Part shown: positions 1-14,400 of the stretch, piece after piece | Layout of the letters: each line of letters starts with the position of its first letter | Position numbering within the stretch: the first letter of the stretch is position 1 | Source: Fasciolopsis buskii | Taxonomy: Eukaryota > Platyhelminthes > Trematoda > Plagiorchiida > Fasciolidae | Reading direction: 5' to 3' | Length of the DNA: 64,000 nucleotides | Assembly (NCBI GenBank): GCA_008360955.1 | Contig: LUCM01009958.1 | Span: forward strand, 166,748-230,747 | Notes under the pieces: generated by a model | Told to the model about the DNA's origin: nothing | Databases searched by the model: none | The model's input: the letters and a program-made list of their open reading frames with translations, nothing else | Position numbers and translations under genes: made by a program

Positions 1-3000
1 GTCGATGCACTTCACTTGGGCGCACATGCTTACGTCGAAATCGGAGGAATGACGCCAGCAGCGTACACCTGATCAAATGTCCTAAGTTCCAAGCCACATG
101 GGCACAACGCAATTTTATTCGCATGACATTTAATAGCCAAAGCGACGAAATGTGCCGAATGAAGACAAAGGTCGGAAGAGAGAGAGAGAGAGACATAATG
201 ATGTTCTTCGTCGGTTCTCAGGTTCAATAGAATGGCATTGGTTGATTTGCCGAGCTGGGTAATTTGATTGCACTTGTTTCAACACCAGCCTACATGACAT
301 CACTAGTGCTATGCTTTTGTGACTACAAGAAATCTCTGCATTTTTTGAATAGAAGCTGGAGAATAAATCAGCTAGCGGGATTCTAAACACGTTAAAAATT
401 ATGGTGGCTCGCTAGCTAACTATGTCTAGATTTATAAAATGTGTCCTTGGTAAAAACCGAACAGCGATTCTGGATTTCTTAATCCTTCAAACCACGTGAC
501 TCGTGATTAAATGAAGAAGGAGAGGACGGTAATCCACATTCTATTTGATATGCTGCATTAATAACACTAGTAGGATCGTTAAACGAAACTCTTACCGGAT
601 ACAACAAACAGGAACCACATCGACTGAGTATTTGGACAAGAATCTTAGGGAAACATTGTATCATTAAAGATGAAAGATCGATTTCAATATGCAGATGGTA
701 CAGGAAAACTTCCACCTGACTGTGTCCAAACGGATATTCCGAGTAGAAGAGTGCGAGAGATGTGCCTGTGTTCTAGATTATTTGACCGGATTTAGAACCG
801 GGTTGGTTATTATAATCTTCGAGAACAGATGAATAGTTTTGATAATGGACTAACGTAATAACTTCCTTCATCTCCAAATGGACCGGTAACCATAATAGGA
901 AGGGGGAATAAGCACCGCCTTATTGGATGCACTGGTAATCTGATGTGATGTATCCACAAAATTCCGATGAATTCCGTTCTCTCCAATCTTACAAGCTCCT
1001 CCTTATTGCATTCTAGAAAATGGACGGAGACAGCCCAATCGGGCACGGAGGATCAATAAATCGCTCGGACAATAGCTGTTTATCACCTACTGGCGACGAT
1101 CATACCTACATGGCTTTACTTCCAGTTAACCCACTGGGGTGGGGTCATAAAGTGAACGTTTAAATGAATTGCATTTTACAATACTTCGCAAAATGCTTAG
1201 GGTAGCATCGTCTAGAGCAAATCGGTGAAAACCACACACCCACGATATGAATGAGTGATTCATAACTGCAAATTGTTCTGATCGTCGTGCATTTTAAGAT
1301 CCATCACGAACTTCGGTGATTGCTCAAGCTCTGACAGACCTGATTGGACTTGGACAACCGAAAGGGGCGGTCGCGCTGCATAAAGGAAAGTAACGGATCT
1401 TGAGTATAACGACGTTTATCGGCATTCAAAGCTAACTTTTTCACACACGCAAGCCAAGCCATAGTCATTCAGCCGCATCAAACCGTTTCGTCCGAACGCA
1501 GCACGTGCAAAAAGAGTACGAAACGGTAGGCACTGGATACGCGTAGGCAAAACCATCGAGGGCAGTGAAGACCGAATACCTCAGTCAAAAGTTGACTCTC
1601 AGTATGAATAAAAGAAAAAAGAGACGCAATTCAACGTGCAAGACCATTTCCGTCAAACGTTAAGGTACTCCACCCAGTGTATGAGAAACCGTCCAACTTC
1701 ATAGATTGTTTAGTTCGTATCCAATGTATTCCTACTGATGACCCAGATGAGATAGAATAGTTTGCAGAGGTTTTCAGTGGCAGCAGCAAGTTCCATTTCT
1801 AACGCTTATTGACTCCACCAGACTTCGCAATACGTAACTGGACTTGCAGAGATCACGTTGCGTCAAGAGTCCTGTTTCCTAATTCTCGCTGACGTCAGAC
1901 TTGAATGGCTTGCGTCAAGCAGTAGAGCAGGAACTAGGGTTATTACAACTAGACCGGCCAGATTACGGATGGCTAGAACAGCAGAACGAAAGGCATCATT
2001 GATGAGCTACCAACGCCGGTTGGTCTGATTAAGCGGGGGAAATTCTAGCTTTCGGCTAGCGCTTCCGAAAAACTGATAGTGGGGTCAGAATTCACAGTTC
2101 ATCACGGTCTATCCAACAACACATCGCGCGTCTAAAACCACCAACAAAAGGCAATGACATGCGACTGGAGTCGAGTGGAGCGCTCCAGTAGTACCGGCAG
2201 TTTTGTTTCCAATATCACAATTTGCGGTCAATGTTGATCCCGTTGATTTGATTCATTGCTGACTCAAATAAGGTGGATGTCAGATGGAGTGGCGGTGATT
2301 CGAACGTCTGAAGCTTGTAATGTCAAGGTATAAACATAATTATTCACTATGCTGTGTCAAAATCTAACTAGCGATTGAATACCATGGAAGCACTATGCCA
2401 CTGGTTCTGTCTTGTCAGTAATAAGTAGCCATAGATATTTATCGTGCCGCAACCAGGACACGTAGCTGGGAGATACGATTCGGAATCGAATATCAAATCT
2501 GTTGAGCATGATAAACCATCTTGTTCGCAAATTCAGTTCCCTACTATTCTAGTGAAACGAAAAGATATTAGTAAGTGAAAAATCCTGTAGATGAAAAAGA
2601 AGCTCGTGTGTGTAAGAATGTCAGTGACCATGTCTTCTCATATTTGTGATCACCCCGGACGATCTGGTATCAGTTGAGTTCACGAGCTGCGATTTTTATG
2701 CCTTTGTTTCACGTGCCATGCTTGTCACTCCAACTAGCTTTCTGAATACTAACTAAGTTGGCATACACAGAGAGAGAAGAGTTCCATCAATGAGTAACGT
2801 GTATTAGCTACATTGGCCTATTCAACCTTCATGCCTAATCGAAATACCAAGCTTGGTACCTCGAAGCCCAATCTCATCACCCTTGACTAACAATGCGAGT
2901 AGAACAAAGACAGTTTCAATAAGCTGTGTCTACGGTTAGCACGTCAGTAGGTGGGGATGAAGACACGTCGATTTATCGCCATTCTATTTTTGCCGAAGAT

Positions 3001-5411
3001 GAACAGCCACATCAATGGATGTAACTACAGACCTGATTGGTTCGGACAGTGATCATCAAGGAAGGATGGGAAACCTGGTCAAAAATAACTGTCTCCTTAG
3101 TTGTACACTTATTTTAGTCACGGACTTCTGTTCAGAGAAAATGTTATTAAAATCTAAGTTCACACCGATGTTGGCAGCTTTCGTATAAATGTTCCTCATA
3201 GAGAATTCAGTTGTACGAAAATGAAATGAGACTGTTTGGCGAACTTTACCATAGAGATGGAGAAAAAAGAGGTTTATCCCACAAAACTGAAGAACAAAAA
3301 GATAAATGAGGGAATGGAAAGAAAAAGTAATTACATATGATCGCATTTGCTGGTCTGCTATCAAATTATAACTAGGAAGCTGCCAGTATACGTTGCGGGA
3401 TGAGATTCCATTCAAGAAGCGTAAGGAGAGCCCAACAGATATTGACATAAACGAGGTCTACAGTCGCAGCTTCTGATTGGACAATAAGAGTCCGAAGACA
3501 GTGTCGTCGAATGTAGGAAAACGTACGACACAATTTCTGCACTACTTCTTGAAATCGGGATATTTGCCTCGGTTTTTGTTTTTATGTCACAAGAATTCAC
3601 GTGGGGAAAACAAACGGTAGTTGACGAACGAAATTTTATTGATGTTGTTGACCTGGTAGATGAGGAGTGAAAGCAAACTTTTAACACCCCTGTTTTAGGG
3701 TCAAGTTGAAGACTGAGAAAGAGTTTGGGAAGATTGCTAAGAAGTACAAACTGAGCAGAAGATGGGTACGGGAGTTGAAACAATGGTCCAACTCATTCAC
3801 AACCTTAGCGTATCGCGTCATCGTCTGTACTTTAATAAACCAACAGCGCAGATCACAAGCAGCCACTTAGAAAAGGGGTACTTAAAAGAACATCACAGAC
3901 GGAGTAGGTACATCTAATTGTTAAATTAGTCCGACCCATGGATGAAAATTGTCAAACTAACTCTTTCACACAATTAACGAGACCGCGGTAGTTCGAGTGA
4001 GTGTAGCCTCATTAGATTTGTGAAATTCTCCTCGGATGGAAAACGAGGCAACGGCCCGAGGCAGCAGAAAAACGAAACGAAAATACAGAACTAAACAAAA
4101 AATGGGACCGCAGACTATTGCCAACAAACTTGCGAATATGGACAGTGACATTTATGCGAGGCAGACTTGTTTAAATGCCAACAGTCTGGGTCGTGGAGAC
4201 CCCGTGTGCTGGGAGCCTTGTAGGATGCCTTTAATGAAATGATAAATGGATAGAAAACATAGTAACAAAGTCTCAATTGGCCGAAAGTAATGATAATGAG
4301 GATAACGAAGAAGACGATAATGAAAGGAATTTCAAATGAGCAGTAGGCCGGGCAACATGGGTTCGAGCTTTAATGTGAGTAGTTCACTTTCGAGAAAGAC
4401 TAGTTTAACACAGCTTCTCACGTGGTCAGTGGTAAAGATGTAACCGATCAACTCAAAGACTTGTCACAATAATCGAAATAAACCTCCGTACATAAGGCGT
4501 GTGTAAATTAAATAGGAACACCATCTCTTAAACAGCCGGGACATAGAGGAACAGTATCAACATAAATATCGTCAAGGGTACGGTTCCAAGCCTTGATCCT
4601 CGATAAGGTACGCAAGTGAAAGCACCAAAGTCCTCACTGTCGTTCGGATTTCACCTTGTCTGTGATGATTTTATGGTTTGGAACTTTAGGGCTCGGAATC
4701 GGAGGTATTTTGCTAACTCACCGAAGCAGAAACGCGTGAAATTGGGTATCATTCTTACAACTGTTCGAATGTAAGTTTGTGGGATTTTGGACTTGCTTCC
4801 GTGCAATGTATGGCGTACAAATCAAACCTTCCGGTTGTGCTAACGGTGTAAATGTCAAAAAAATGGAGGGAACAAATTTCTCACTGCGAAAAGAAGAAAG
4901 ATAATGATATTCGCCGCATTAACTGAGGAAAAGTAGCTTCGAAACTAGAATCCTAATCTATGAACAAACTAAAACAAATCAAAGTGAAAAGTTAGGCTGA
5001 AAAAAGAACAATGTTAAGAGACAGTCGTAAATTTGGTTCAGTGCGAATTTTAAACAACTCGCCGAAAGATTGAGGTGTCTGCAAATCCGGTGTCTGAGTC
5101 AAGAACTATAATGTTACGCTCGATTCCTATGGAAGCATCATTACGCCAAATGCTCATAAAGACTGTAGTATTATAAAAATAAACTGACTGGCTCTACGGT
5201 CCGAGAAAATGTTCAACTTACACTAAGTGAATCAGGTGACCATACGCTTGAACAAAACAAGGGGACAAAAGTAGGAACGCTCGACTGAAAAATAGGAAGT
5301 AGCATGTTCGATTCAGACTCACGGTATTCGACTTTTGGGTGTGAAATAGCAATTCCATTCTTCATACTTTTAATATCCAAAATGTCCATAAAATAACATC
5401 AAATCACTCAC
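1..5411. other. Intron 4 of the TRIM gene (partial), no gene recognised
   Basis: No reading frame here resembles NHL repeats, an Ig-like fold or any retroelement protein I know. The open frames are short and of intron-like composition. There is a short GA run at 176-193. A tRNA-like box B pattern on the minus strand near 2290-2310 may be a SINE relic, but is too weak to annotate. Confidence 0.5.
176..193. repeat. (GA)9 microsatellite
   Basis: Short perfect GA tract. Confidence 0.9.
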
Positions 5412-5867
5412 CCGAGAATGTAGATTGATCACCACTTGTTGTGGGAGACGAGCAGTGCATAGGGCCGGATAAGTGGTGCTCACTAGGATTCGACCAAACG
5501 CGGCCAAACACCGAGATATATCCATCAGGGTAGATCCAAAACTACGGGCTGATGAAGTACCATCAGCACACACGCCATTGTTGTACGAGCACGGGGATGT
5601 ATTGAGTGTGTCCGGTTGATCCGAAGCGGGCACACCCGATTGACTGTTCGCCCCGGCTGCTGGAATACCGGATAAGGTTGCTGAATGTGCGATCTGTTTG
5701 GAATCTGGTCCACATGGGTACGCTGTTGTTGTTGCTGTCGCCGGGGCTGACTGTCCACGATCCTGATAACGCAAGAATGCATTTTCACGCGGTTCGGTCA
5801 ACGCGGTGACCGTGTCCAGTTTGCCGTTCAGATAACTAATCGCTTTGGAAATGCTGCGCACATCGAG
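5412..5867 (-). CDS. TRIM gene exon 4: end of coiled coil and Ser/Thr/Ala-rich linker
   Basis: One hundred and fifty-two codons (residues 303-454), entered after a ttttcgtag acceptor and left at a gtgagt donor, phase 0. The first 30 residues (LDVRSISKAISYLNGKLDTV) finish the coiled coil and read smoothly on from exon 3, which is the argument for the long join. Residues of about 340-415 are rich in Ala, Thr, Ser, Pro and Gln and look disordered. The last 40 residues are again ordered-looking and contain STTYPALCTA near the end. In related proteins I believe a segment like this leads into a filamin-type or NHL-containing region, but that is recollection. The next exon is not visible in 1-5411. 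A small exon missed inside the long intron cannot be excluded. Confidence 0.8.
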
Positions 5868-6529
5868 CTACGAAAAACGGATGGGCAAGGGAGGAGAAAT
5901 GAGAATAGATTATTGAAGAGAATCTAACTAAAAATGTAAATAGCTTTATACAGTAATGGCGAGATAGATGGTATCTTTTTTCGTATTTACTAATCCTTAG
6001 TTTCGAAATTCAAATAAAAGAAATTAACAAAAAAAGATTCTATCCTGATTAGCACAGTTGGCCTCCTAGCACAAAGAAGAAGTCTGTCGTATAAGGTTGG
6101 GAAACAACAAAAAAACTGTCAAAAGACAATAAATTGCTAGTTAATTTTGATGTTTCGATAATTACTTCAGAAATCGTTTTATCACAGTTTTCCAAATTCT
6201 GAAGTACACTGTGCGGGATAAAATTGACTTTGTTGGATCGTGTTTACAATCCTTTAGTATACATTGTATAACTGTGACGGAGACGGAACGACTTGCTTTG
6301 AATGCAAGTCGCTCGATTCCGGAATTGCTGGATTCTCTTTCCACAATGCATATTCCTACTTCGATTTGGACGGTCGGCAAGTGAACTAAGGATTCGATTG
6401 GCAGTTGATGTAGAAGAGAAATTTGGAAGAGCTGATATGTGAAACAAAACTATGCAAACGAATTTTCTTACCTGTGACACTCATCCCGTTTGGGCCATAG
6501 TTTTGATGGCATTAAATCAGTACCCAGAC

Positions 6530-6534
<5 letters not shown>

Positions 6535-6576
<42 letters not shown>
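6535..6576. repeat. (AT)21 microsatellite
   Basis: Forty-two bases of perfect AT repeat, able to form a self-complementary hairpin. Confidence 0.97.
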
Positions 6577-6578
<2 letters not shown>

Positions 6579-8263
6579 ATGCACACCCCTGATGCTACAG
6601 ATTCGATTCTGGTGAAAAATATCAATTCGGGGTGTACAAGTATGTGGATGTTTGGACAAGAGAGCACCGGGCACGCATACCTGACGAGCGACAATAACCG
6701 CGAAACCGGTCGTGTGCTCCCGGGCAAATTTCGGTTACGCATCCAGATACTACTTTCTGCTTCTATATATACATATATCGCTTCACGAAATTTCACACAA
6801 TTCTTTGTGAAATTCTCGAGCAATCAAGTCACGTTGGAATTTGCAGTTTTCTTTGTGAACATCTCATATATGTACACAGCTGATGCGTACGCAGCACATA
6901 CGCCAAATTCTTGTTCGACATACGTAATTGCTTTTAGCCAGTGATGCGATTAAGCAGTCAACATTCCGAGTTCGAGACTTCCCATCCCCGGTCAATTTAC
7001 TATTTTTACAACCCCTAAGCGGTCGCGGTTCTGCTGTTGAAAACAGTGCACCTTGTTGAATCATTACTAAAAAGAAGCAAAAGATATCACATGCAGAAGA
7101 AAAATTACCTAGCCTATATCACTTGTTTCTGACATCTGACTGTTCATGTCAATTGGGAAACTTTCAGTTTACAGAATAAGGGAAACGACATTTTAACCGG
7201 GATCTGAATAGGAAATTTAGACAATTACAACCCTTGTGTTCCGGTTTGTTTGGTCGAGTGAGCGGTTCTCACATTGCCCAAACACGGACAAAATGGTTTT
7301 ATTGGGAACACGGTCTGGTGTCATAGAGTGGTTTAAGTTGGAGTTGGAAACACATATCAACTTCAGTGAATTCAGTCATGTGACCGAGAATGAATTGGGC
7401 AAGTGAATGGGCATCACGAGACAAATCGCGATCGTAAAACAAAGAAAGAAAGAGCAAGACCACAGTAGACATGGTTTGGTCAAAATTGGGACAGAATTGC
7501 AGAGAAACACACGTATTTTATCTTTTAAAACAATGATCTATAGAAGAACAACTAAGAGTCTTGTTGACATTTAGCAGACACGAAACTGTCCCTTACGCGT
7601 ACCGATATATCGACATTTCTCCGTGTTTGTCATATGTTTCAATTATTTTACCCGAAAATACATCTTTAACCGGGTGCACAAAAGCGTCACCTAGCTTGTT
7701 TTGAATTTGACTAGGAGAGTGAAATTAATAAACCACTTGTGTTCAGAAAATCCGCTGCGGATAGCATATCTCGATGCGCTAGATAAACGGGACGTCACAG
7801 AATTCTGCAGATCCTAATTATAAAAAATGTAAAGTAACAGACCAGCCAGTTTGGTATCAGGCAACTGGTTATCAACTGTGCTTGATTTTCACTCATGAAT
7901 CATTTATAACACAAATGAAAGGAATCCTGAGGGGGACCTATCCAGCTTTTGGAGTGCGGAGACTGAGATAGACAATCGCCAATATCAGTCCGTCGGGAAC
8001 TGGACAAGAAGCGAGAACATGTGCGTAGTCAGTATTCCCTTTTACTATTTGGGATTAAAAACCGCTCCATTCTCTTTAAGCTGCCCCCCTCCCAGGGAAA
8101 CAGACAGAAGACAAGATGCAAGGCAATCAATTGTTGATTAGTAAGGAAGTCACCATAATCTCCCTAAAAATAACGTGTACGTCTGTTCGGTTTGTTTTTG
8201 AGCTGCAGAAAATTCCACATCTTCTATTCTCTCACCTCACAGTCCTTCGTTTCACTCAATTAT

Positions 8264-8265
<2 letters not shown>

Positions 8266-8298
<33 letters not shown>
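8266..8298. repeat. (GA)16 microsatellite
   Basis: Thirty-three bases of perfect GA repeat. Confidence 0.97.
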
Positions 8299-8300
<2 letters not shown>

Positions 8301-11300
8301 AAGATGCGTACAAAGCATATACTATGAGGACCATGGTGAAGTTCAGCAACAAACTATAAAGAGAAAGGAATAAGAAACGTTGTACAACGCATCACACATG
8401 TTAGCTTTTCTATTCTCCGTTTCAACATCATGCGATACCCAAAAGGACATATGTGCACAAGCCCATGGACAACGAGGAAGATAGCGCTGATGGAGGTACT
8501 GAGCACCGATAAAAATTCGGACAAGTCTGTGCACGGCTCTGGTATCATCAGAACTTTTTATGACAATTTACGAACAGGACATACCCCACAGTCACTAGGG
8601 CACTCTCTACGAAAAAGAGGGGAACCCATAACCATGACATTGAAATTCGGAGTGTCGTAGAACGGCGTAATGTTGAGCTAGGTTAGCGAAAGAGGAACCC
8701 AATGCGGACGAAAGGCAAAACAACGTACCACGTCCAGGTGGGATGTACCAAGCAGATCAATTCGTTCAACACGCTACCGTACATCGCTCGTCGTTCCTCA
8801 TGATTTGTGAGCGAGGTACCACTTAGGTTTCCCGATCTAAAAACGAATAATCTTAAAGGAGCCATATTTCAAGCATTCCGTTAGAAAACAGAATACATAA
8901 GGCAACAGGGCGGAAAGGGCATTTGCAGATCGTTGTGAGTCGTTGATTATTTTACTGGTTCATCAGTCCCCTTATCATTTCTCACCAGGATTCCAACACT
9001 TTTGGACTTCCAGTGGTTCCGGTGACAGAGAAATTTGATTCTTACATCTCTAGCAGAATGCTCCGTAACTAAAGGAGACAAAAGGTTACGGTCTTTTATA
9101 ATGGGGCTACCAATGACAAGCGGATTTCACAGAAAATCATCTGAAGACTTTGATTTAAAGGAAAAGACAATGACGCCCGAAAAAAAACCAAAGGAAAATT
9201 GAAATAAATGAGGAAGATTGCTATACAAAGTCCGACCGAGGTAACTGGCACATAAACTGAGTGGTTTAGAGATCGGAAGGAGGACTAGCGGAAACTGGAA
9301 CAAAAAAAAGAGTGGTGATACCACCAGCCCTCTAAGAATAGATAATCGAGAAAAAAGTCATCACAGCAAAATTTACAAATGCATCAAGAATCAGTAACAA
9401 AGATTAGTACAGTTGCTTACGGTGGATGGAGTTTTTCACGAACAAATGAATCGTCCGTATACACAATTGATGTAACAGGATAATTCGACAGGGGGCTTCA
9501 AGGTCATGCGGTTGATTGGTTACATTGTCAAAACAGAAGCTTTTCACCTCACATTTGTTCTAAATTGAACCGATATGCTGGTAAGGAAGAAATCCCCTGC
9601 TATGTCTAGCAAAAATTTATTCGTCTGTTACAAGACATTCTGCGCATGGATTTTTTCTGTTCCAGTAAATGTCAGCAGAGCTGGACGGAAGTCAATAGCG
9701 GGCGAATACGTGCAAGAAAAAATTTTCACGTCCGGAAACATTTGCATCAGCAAAAAAGAAAGCAAAAATTCATCTAAAGGAAGCCCGGATATTCGGGTAG
9801 CAACCCTCGACAATTCCAAAAAAGAACCGGGGGAATTGCAGAGGAGACTCTTTCTGTTTTGCTCAACAGGTGTCAGACGAAAGAAACCTGCAGTGATGGA
9901 CTACACAAACAAAATCCATGAATAATAGGTGCAATAGGAACAACAGATAAACTGATCGTAGCCATTTTACGACAAACAGACAGACAGACCGGCGCAAATA
10001 GCCGAATACGACAGTGCACGTACACCCTACATGGAATCGCCGTTGAACTCGCTAGTGAACCGCAGGAGAAATAAGGCAGAGAAGACACACCAAAGTCACA
10101 GAATACAATGAGACGAGTGAGATCGAGTGGTACTGGAAAGCGGAAGAGATTCGTTTGATATGTCATGCAAGACACGAAAGACCGTAGATTTCTCGAAGAC
10201 TGAAAACATGAATTTCGTGTAAATTATTCATCAGAGGAAGGGAAGACGTACAGTGGCTCGTAAGACAGAACAGCTGTTGAAGATGTAAGTTTTTCATTGC
10301 ATTTCGTGTTTTTTAAGCACATCAAAACAACCGGTGAGATTGGATTTGAGTTCACAATAGAAAATACTATGGGCAGCTTGCTTGTCATTTAAAAATGTAC
10401 GTCGCTTAATTTGATGAGCTTCAGTTAGGATACGCAGAATCCGTTCGAAAATCGATTGTGCGAATGTAGAGCATCAATTGTTGACTTTTTATCGTTCTTT
10501 CAGTGGGAGAGTACCGTAACACGCGTGCAATATTAGGTTCCGATTAGGTAACGAAAACCGACTGACTCGTCTACTGAGTTTCCGTCTATATGGCCTGGAT
10601 ATGGATAATCCGACACTTGAACGAATCCAGGGAGAAAAAATGTTATTGTGGTCTTCCTAACAGTAACAGAATTAAGACAATCTGAGTTTTCCATGCAGTC
10701 ATTTTATTCATCAACATAACACTTCCATTATTCGGTTTTCTTTGCTGCATGACAAAAGCAGAATAGTGGAGGATAGAGTAAACAAACATTGTAAAAAGAT
10801 GCGACTGAAATCTGCGCAGATGATAGAACAATCTTAGAACAATCGTGCTACAGTGTTATCTAGTAACTGGTGCTTGGTACACGTTCACAAGCGAAAGCGA
10901 AAGGGCAAAGCAGTCCAGAATATTGGACATCAGGTTACCTAGGTAACATGGGAGTATATCACGGCTGCATTTCTGGCAAAGGGAGGAGGCGCTGTTTAGA
11001 CCAACCCAAATGAGTTGATACGATATGGTTCGGTAGTTTAGCGATGACCAGATTATCACTCAAACAAAGATGCCAATGTGTAAATTACCATAGAAATGCT
11101 CGCAGGAGTAAACGTTCCCAGCTGAATAACACGCGCAGAATTCTCGACGTATACATATATCACAAAGATAGATTTTTCGATTGTCGAATTACAGCAAAAC
11201 AATATGAAATCAAAAACGGCACATTTTGTGGAAGAAAATACCAACAAAGTGTGGGTGGTCAAGGAATTGCTCTTTTGGATTCAGAAACATGTATCATAGT

Positions 11301-12767
11301 TACACACCAGGATTATGAACTCAGTTGTGTCGACAACAATCGACCTGCATGAATACGGGTACGATTTGTGACATAGTATGACATCAAAACTAAGTGACTT
11401 AGATTTCAGGGTGGGTATCATGAGTTTGCAAGGTTAATTGGACGCACCTATTGTGGCTACCACCTTTCAATAATGTCTATTCAATCCACCGGGTACAAAG
11501 TCAAAAAAACGATTGATGACCCGAAAGCACAACACATTCCCATCTGTGCATAAAATAAAAAAGGATAAACTGAAATCCAGATCCCCGATAATGAACAATG
11601 GGTTGTGTTAATAAATTAAAAATAAGGAGGTTACCAATACGACGAGATGATCGAAAACATGCTAGAAAATGCAAAATGTTGTGTCAGTTGTTTTGAATTA
11701 TGTTAAAATCATTCAGAACCAGCATTCAATTGGCTTATGGAATTCTTGTTGATCATAAAAAGAAGCCACAGGGAAAAGGGTTAAGTGTAATAAGCGTCTG
11801 TCATCCCGAAAACGCCAGCGAATCGACTACCAGATCCGCCGATCACTTTGGTGGAAGAGGAAAACTAACTCGTGTTCGCTCGGTTCATTATCACATCGGA
11901 CCTAATGAGACCCTATGTGGTTTCAAGCCACATTAGGTTTCAGGGTCACGGTCGCCGGTGCCCCCGCCTCGAGTGGTGGGTCCTAGTGGTCATTGGGTAG
12001 GCATGCGTGAAGCAAGTCCAAAAATGGGAAGTAACTAATGTGTCTTTGATTCAGGGTGCAAAAAGAAAAACATTATGAACGCATCATAACATAAGGCAGC
12101 GAGCAATGATAAACCAAACGCTATTGCCTTGACAAGGGCTCTGGTCACTCAAATAGCAAATGCGCCGCGGAATTCCTGTTAGCTACACCCCACGTTTTGC
12201 ACCATTAAAAAACATTTGCTAATGGAAATGAGTTCCGTGTTCGTCGACGTACCCGGGTAAGTGAGATGGGAAAATAAGCGATGGAAAGTCGAATGGAAAA
12301 GTGCATTATTGTCAAAAGCGCTGGGATACAACTGCTACGCGTTATTAGTTACTGCTCACGGACTTCCAACGCTCTCAATGATGAAGATTTGCAATGCAAA
12401 ACTGATTTAAATAACTTACAATGATCAAGCAGACACTATCGACATGAAAGTCAATCATTCATTAACCTACTTAGAAAAACTTTGTTTTATTCTCGTGAGA
12501 AATAGCCAAAACAGTATGTGCCCACAAAGCTTTATAGATCTATTCTCAATAGAAACTGAAATCTCCGTATGACTGCATAAGGCAAAAATCCTGTTATCAT
12601 TTGAATATTCATCTAGCTACCCAGATACTTTGTATTATAGGACTAACTGAATAAAAGAGTTTCACTATTCTGAAGAGGATAAAACCGTGTACGATAAAAT
12701 GTGAAACGAATCAATACGACAAAGAGAACCGATGTTGCATGCTCTTCCCTCACACGTCCAACAGAAT

Positions 12768-12790
12768 ACACACACACACACACACACACA
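12768..12790. repeat. (AC)11 microsatellite
   Basis: Twenty-three bases of perfect AC repeat, followed by a degenerate GACACGC. Confidence 0.95.
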
Positions 12791-13377
12791 GACACGCAAA
12801 AATAAACACACATTGTCGACTACAATAGTTCTGCTTTTCTTCCGTTTAGATAAAAACTGCCCTTACTTCAACTTTGTGTCACCATCGTTCGATTGAACAT
12901 ATCAGCTGGGCACCAGCAACGATAATGTTGATTGCAATCGCTGTGCAAAGAAATCCAATAAGGGAACTTAACAATACGGAGCAGGAAAAAAGTTACGGGG
13001 GCAAGGACACACAGTTGACGATACGAAACAAGTTGTCAACATCGAATTGAAAAGTTGAATAGTTCGTTTGCCTCTTTGAGTGGTTAGGTGGAAGTTAGGT
13101 ACTGATTCTTGATAAGTTGAACTGACAAGAAAGAAAAAACGAAGATACAAAGATGACATTAATCCTGATTTGGTTGCTACCGTCTACAACATTGTGTTCT
13201 ACCACCTAGTAATTCAAACCAAAGATCAGGAAAATCCGATGTCAACCAATTCGAACATTTAATATTCTCCCATCCGATGAGCAATACTGTGCCGTTTTCT
13301 CTCATGAACCGCCTACCTGCAACCGTCTTCTAACTGGTGATAACCAACTCGCGTTTCTAACGTTGGTTCAGACCAAA

Positions 13378-13750
13378 NNNNNNNNNNNNNNNNNNNNNNN
13401 NNNNNNNNNNNNNNNNNNNNNNNNNNNNNNNNNNNNNNNNNNNNNNNNNNNNNNNNNNNNNNNNNNNNNNNNNNNNNNNNNNNNNNNNNNNNNNNNNNNN
13501 NNNNNNNNNNNNNNNNNNNNNNNNNNNNNNNNNNNNNNNNNNNNNNNNNNNNNNNNNNNNNNNNNNNNNNNNNNNNNNNNNNNNNNNNNNNNNNNNNNNN
13601 NNNNNNNNNNNNNNNNNNNNNNNNNNNNNNNNNNNNNNNNNNNNNNNNNNNNNNNNNNNNNNNNNNNNNNNNNNNNNNNNNNNNNNNNNNNNNNNNNNNN
13701 NNNNNNNNNNNNNNNNNNNNNNNNNNNNNNNNNNNNNNNNNNNNNNNNNN
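13378..13750. other. Assembly gap (373 N)
   Basis: A run of N. It sits just beyond the 3' side of a decayed minus-strand LINE fragment, so unresolved repeat sequence is the likely cause. Confidence 0.98.
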
Positions 13751-13859
13751 ACAGCATTCGTGCCACTGACTTCGATTCTGTGTCATGCGCCTGAGTTTCT
13801 CTAGTTAACTGCAATTCTTGTTCCTTGGGAGCAAGCAAACAAGGCGAGAAACATCAATC

Positions 13860-14400
13860 GATGCAAAAACCGAAGCTAATTTCTACTTTTAAACCAGGTC
13901 ATGGTTTGATAATCACGTCACATCTCCCGGCTTTGCCCAGTATATGAAAAAAGGACGCGAGAAGATAGAGTAACCAAGCGGATATAGGGCATGCTCGAGA
14001 AACTAAAGGCGATGCGCAGCGAACACCTCAGTGAGAAGACAACGATCTACACCCAACACACAACGACGACTTTCGTTACTGCTCACCGGAATTCCCCATC
14101 AGACCCGAGCAATGCTGCCGAGAAAGCGCTTGAATACAAAAATTCGCCGGGCACACTGAACGCGAATGGGCAGATCTGGTGAGTGTGAAGGACAAAAATA
14201 CGAACTGTGGCATTCTACATTCTCCCGTTGGATGACATAACGACGCCAGAAATATCGCAGGTTCGCAAAATCTGCTATAGCTTTCGCCATTCTTGAACCG
14301 ATTAATTCCCCAATACCTTCCTCGGTTGTACTGAAGTCCTCGACGTACTTAAAGCTAGTGACTACCTTCAACAGATCACCGAGGACGGTGATTATAAGTA
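13860..14400 (-). mobile_element. LINE (RTE-like) C-terminal reverse transcriptase fragment
   Basis: Read on the minus strand in two or three frames, this gives the C-terminal pattern typical of trematode RTE-like elements. A degenerate 'kyvedf' segment matches the KYLGS motif. It is followed by a Lys-Ala-x-Ala-x-Phe-Ala-Asn-Leu-Arg stretch before WRR, then a GSIARV segment, then a decayed equivalent of the RWLGHVLR motif. Stops and frameshifts show it is dead. It probably belongs with the fragment at 15190-15930, on the same strand and in the right order. Family assignment is from recall of such elements, not a search. Confidence 0.65.

Larger units (their letters stand above)
5868..13377. 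other. Intron 3, left part: no gene recognised, several microsatellites
   Basis: About 7.5 kb without a recognisable coding segment. It holds TA, GA and CA microsatellites at 6535, 8266 and 12768. The open frames, including one of 121 codons at 6579-6944 and one of 116 at 9575-9925, show no motif and have skewed, intron-like composition. Confidence 0.5.

Noticed and set aside
6512..6823. Open frames running through the AT microsatellite
   Set aside because: The frame is open only because a repeat of AT gives Ile/Tyr codons without stops.
13313..13838. Frames of about 150 codons across 13378-13750
   Set aside because: They are artefacts of translating N.
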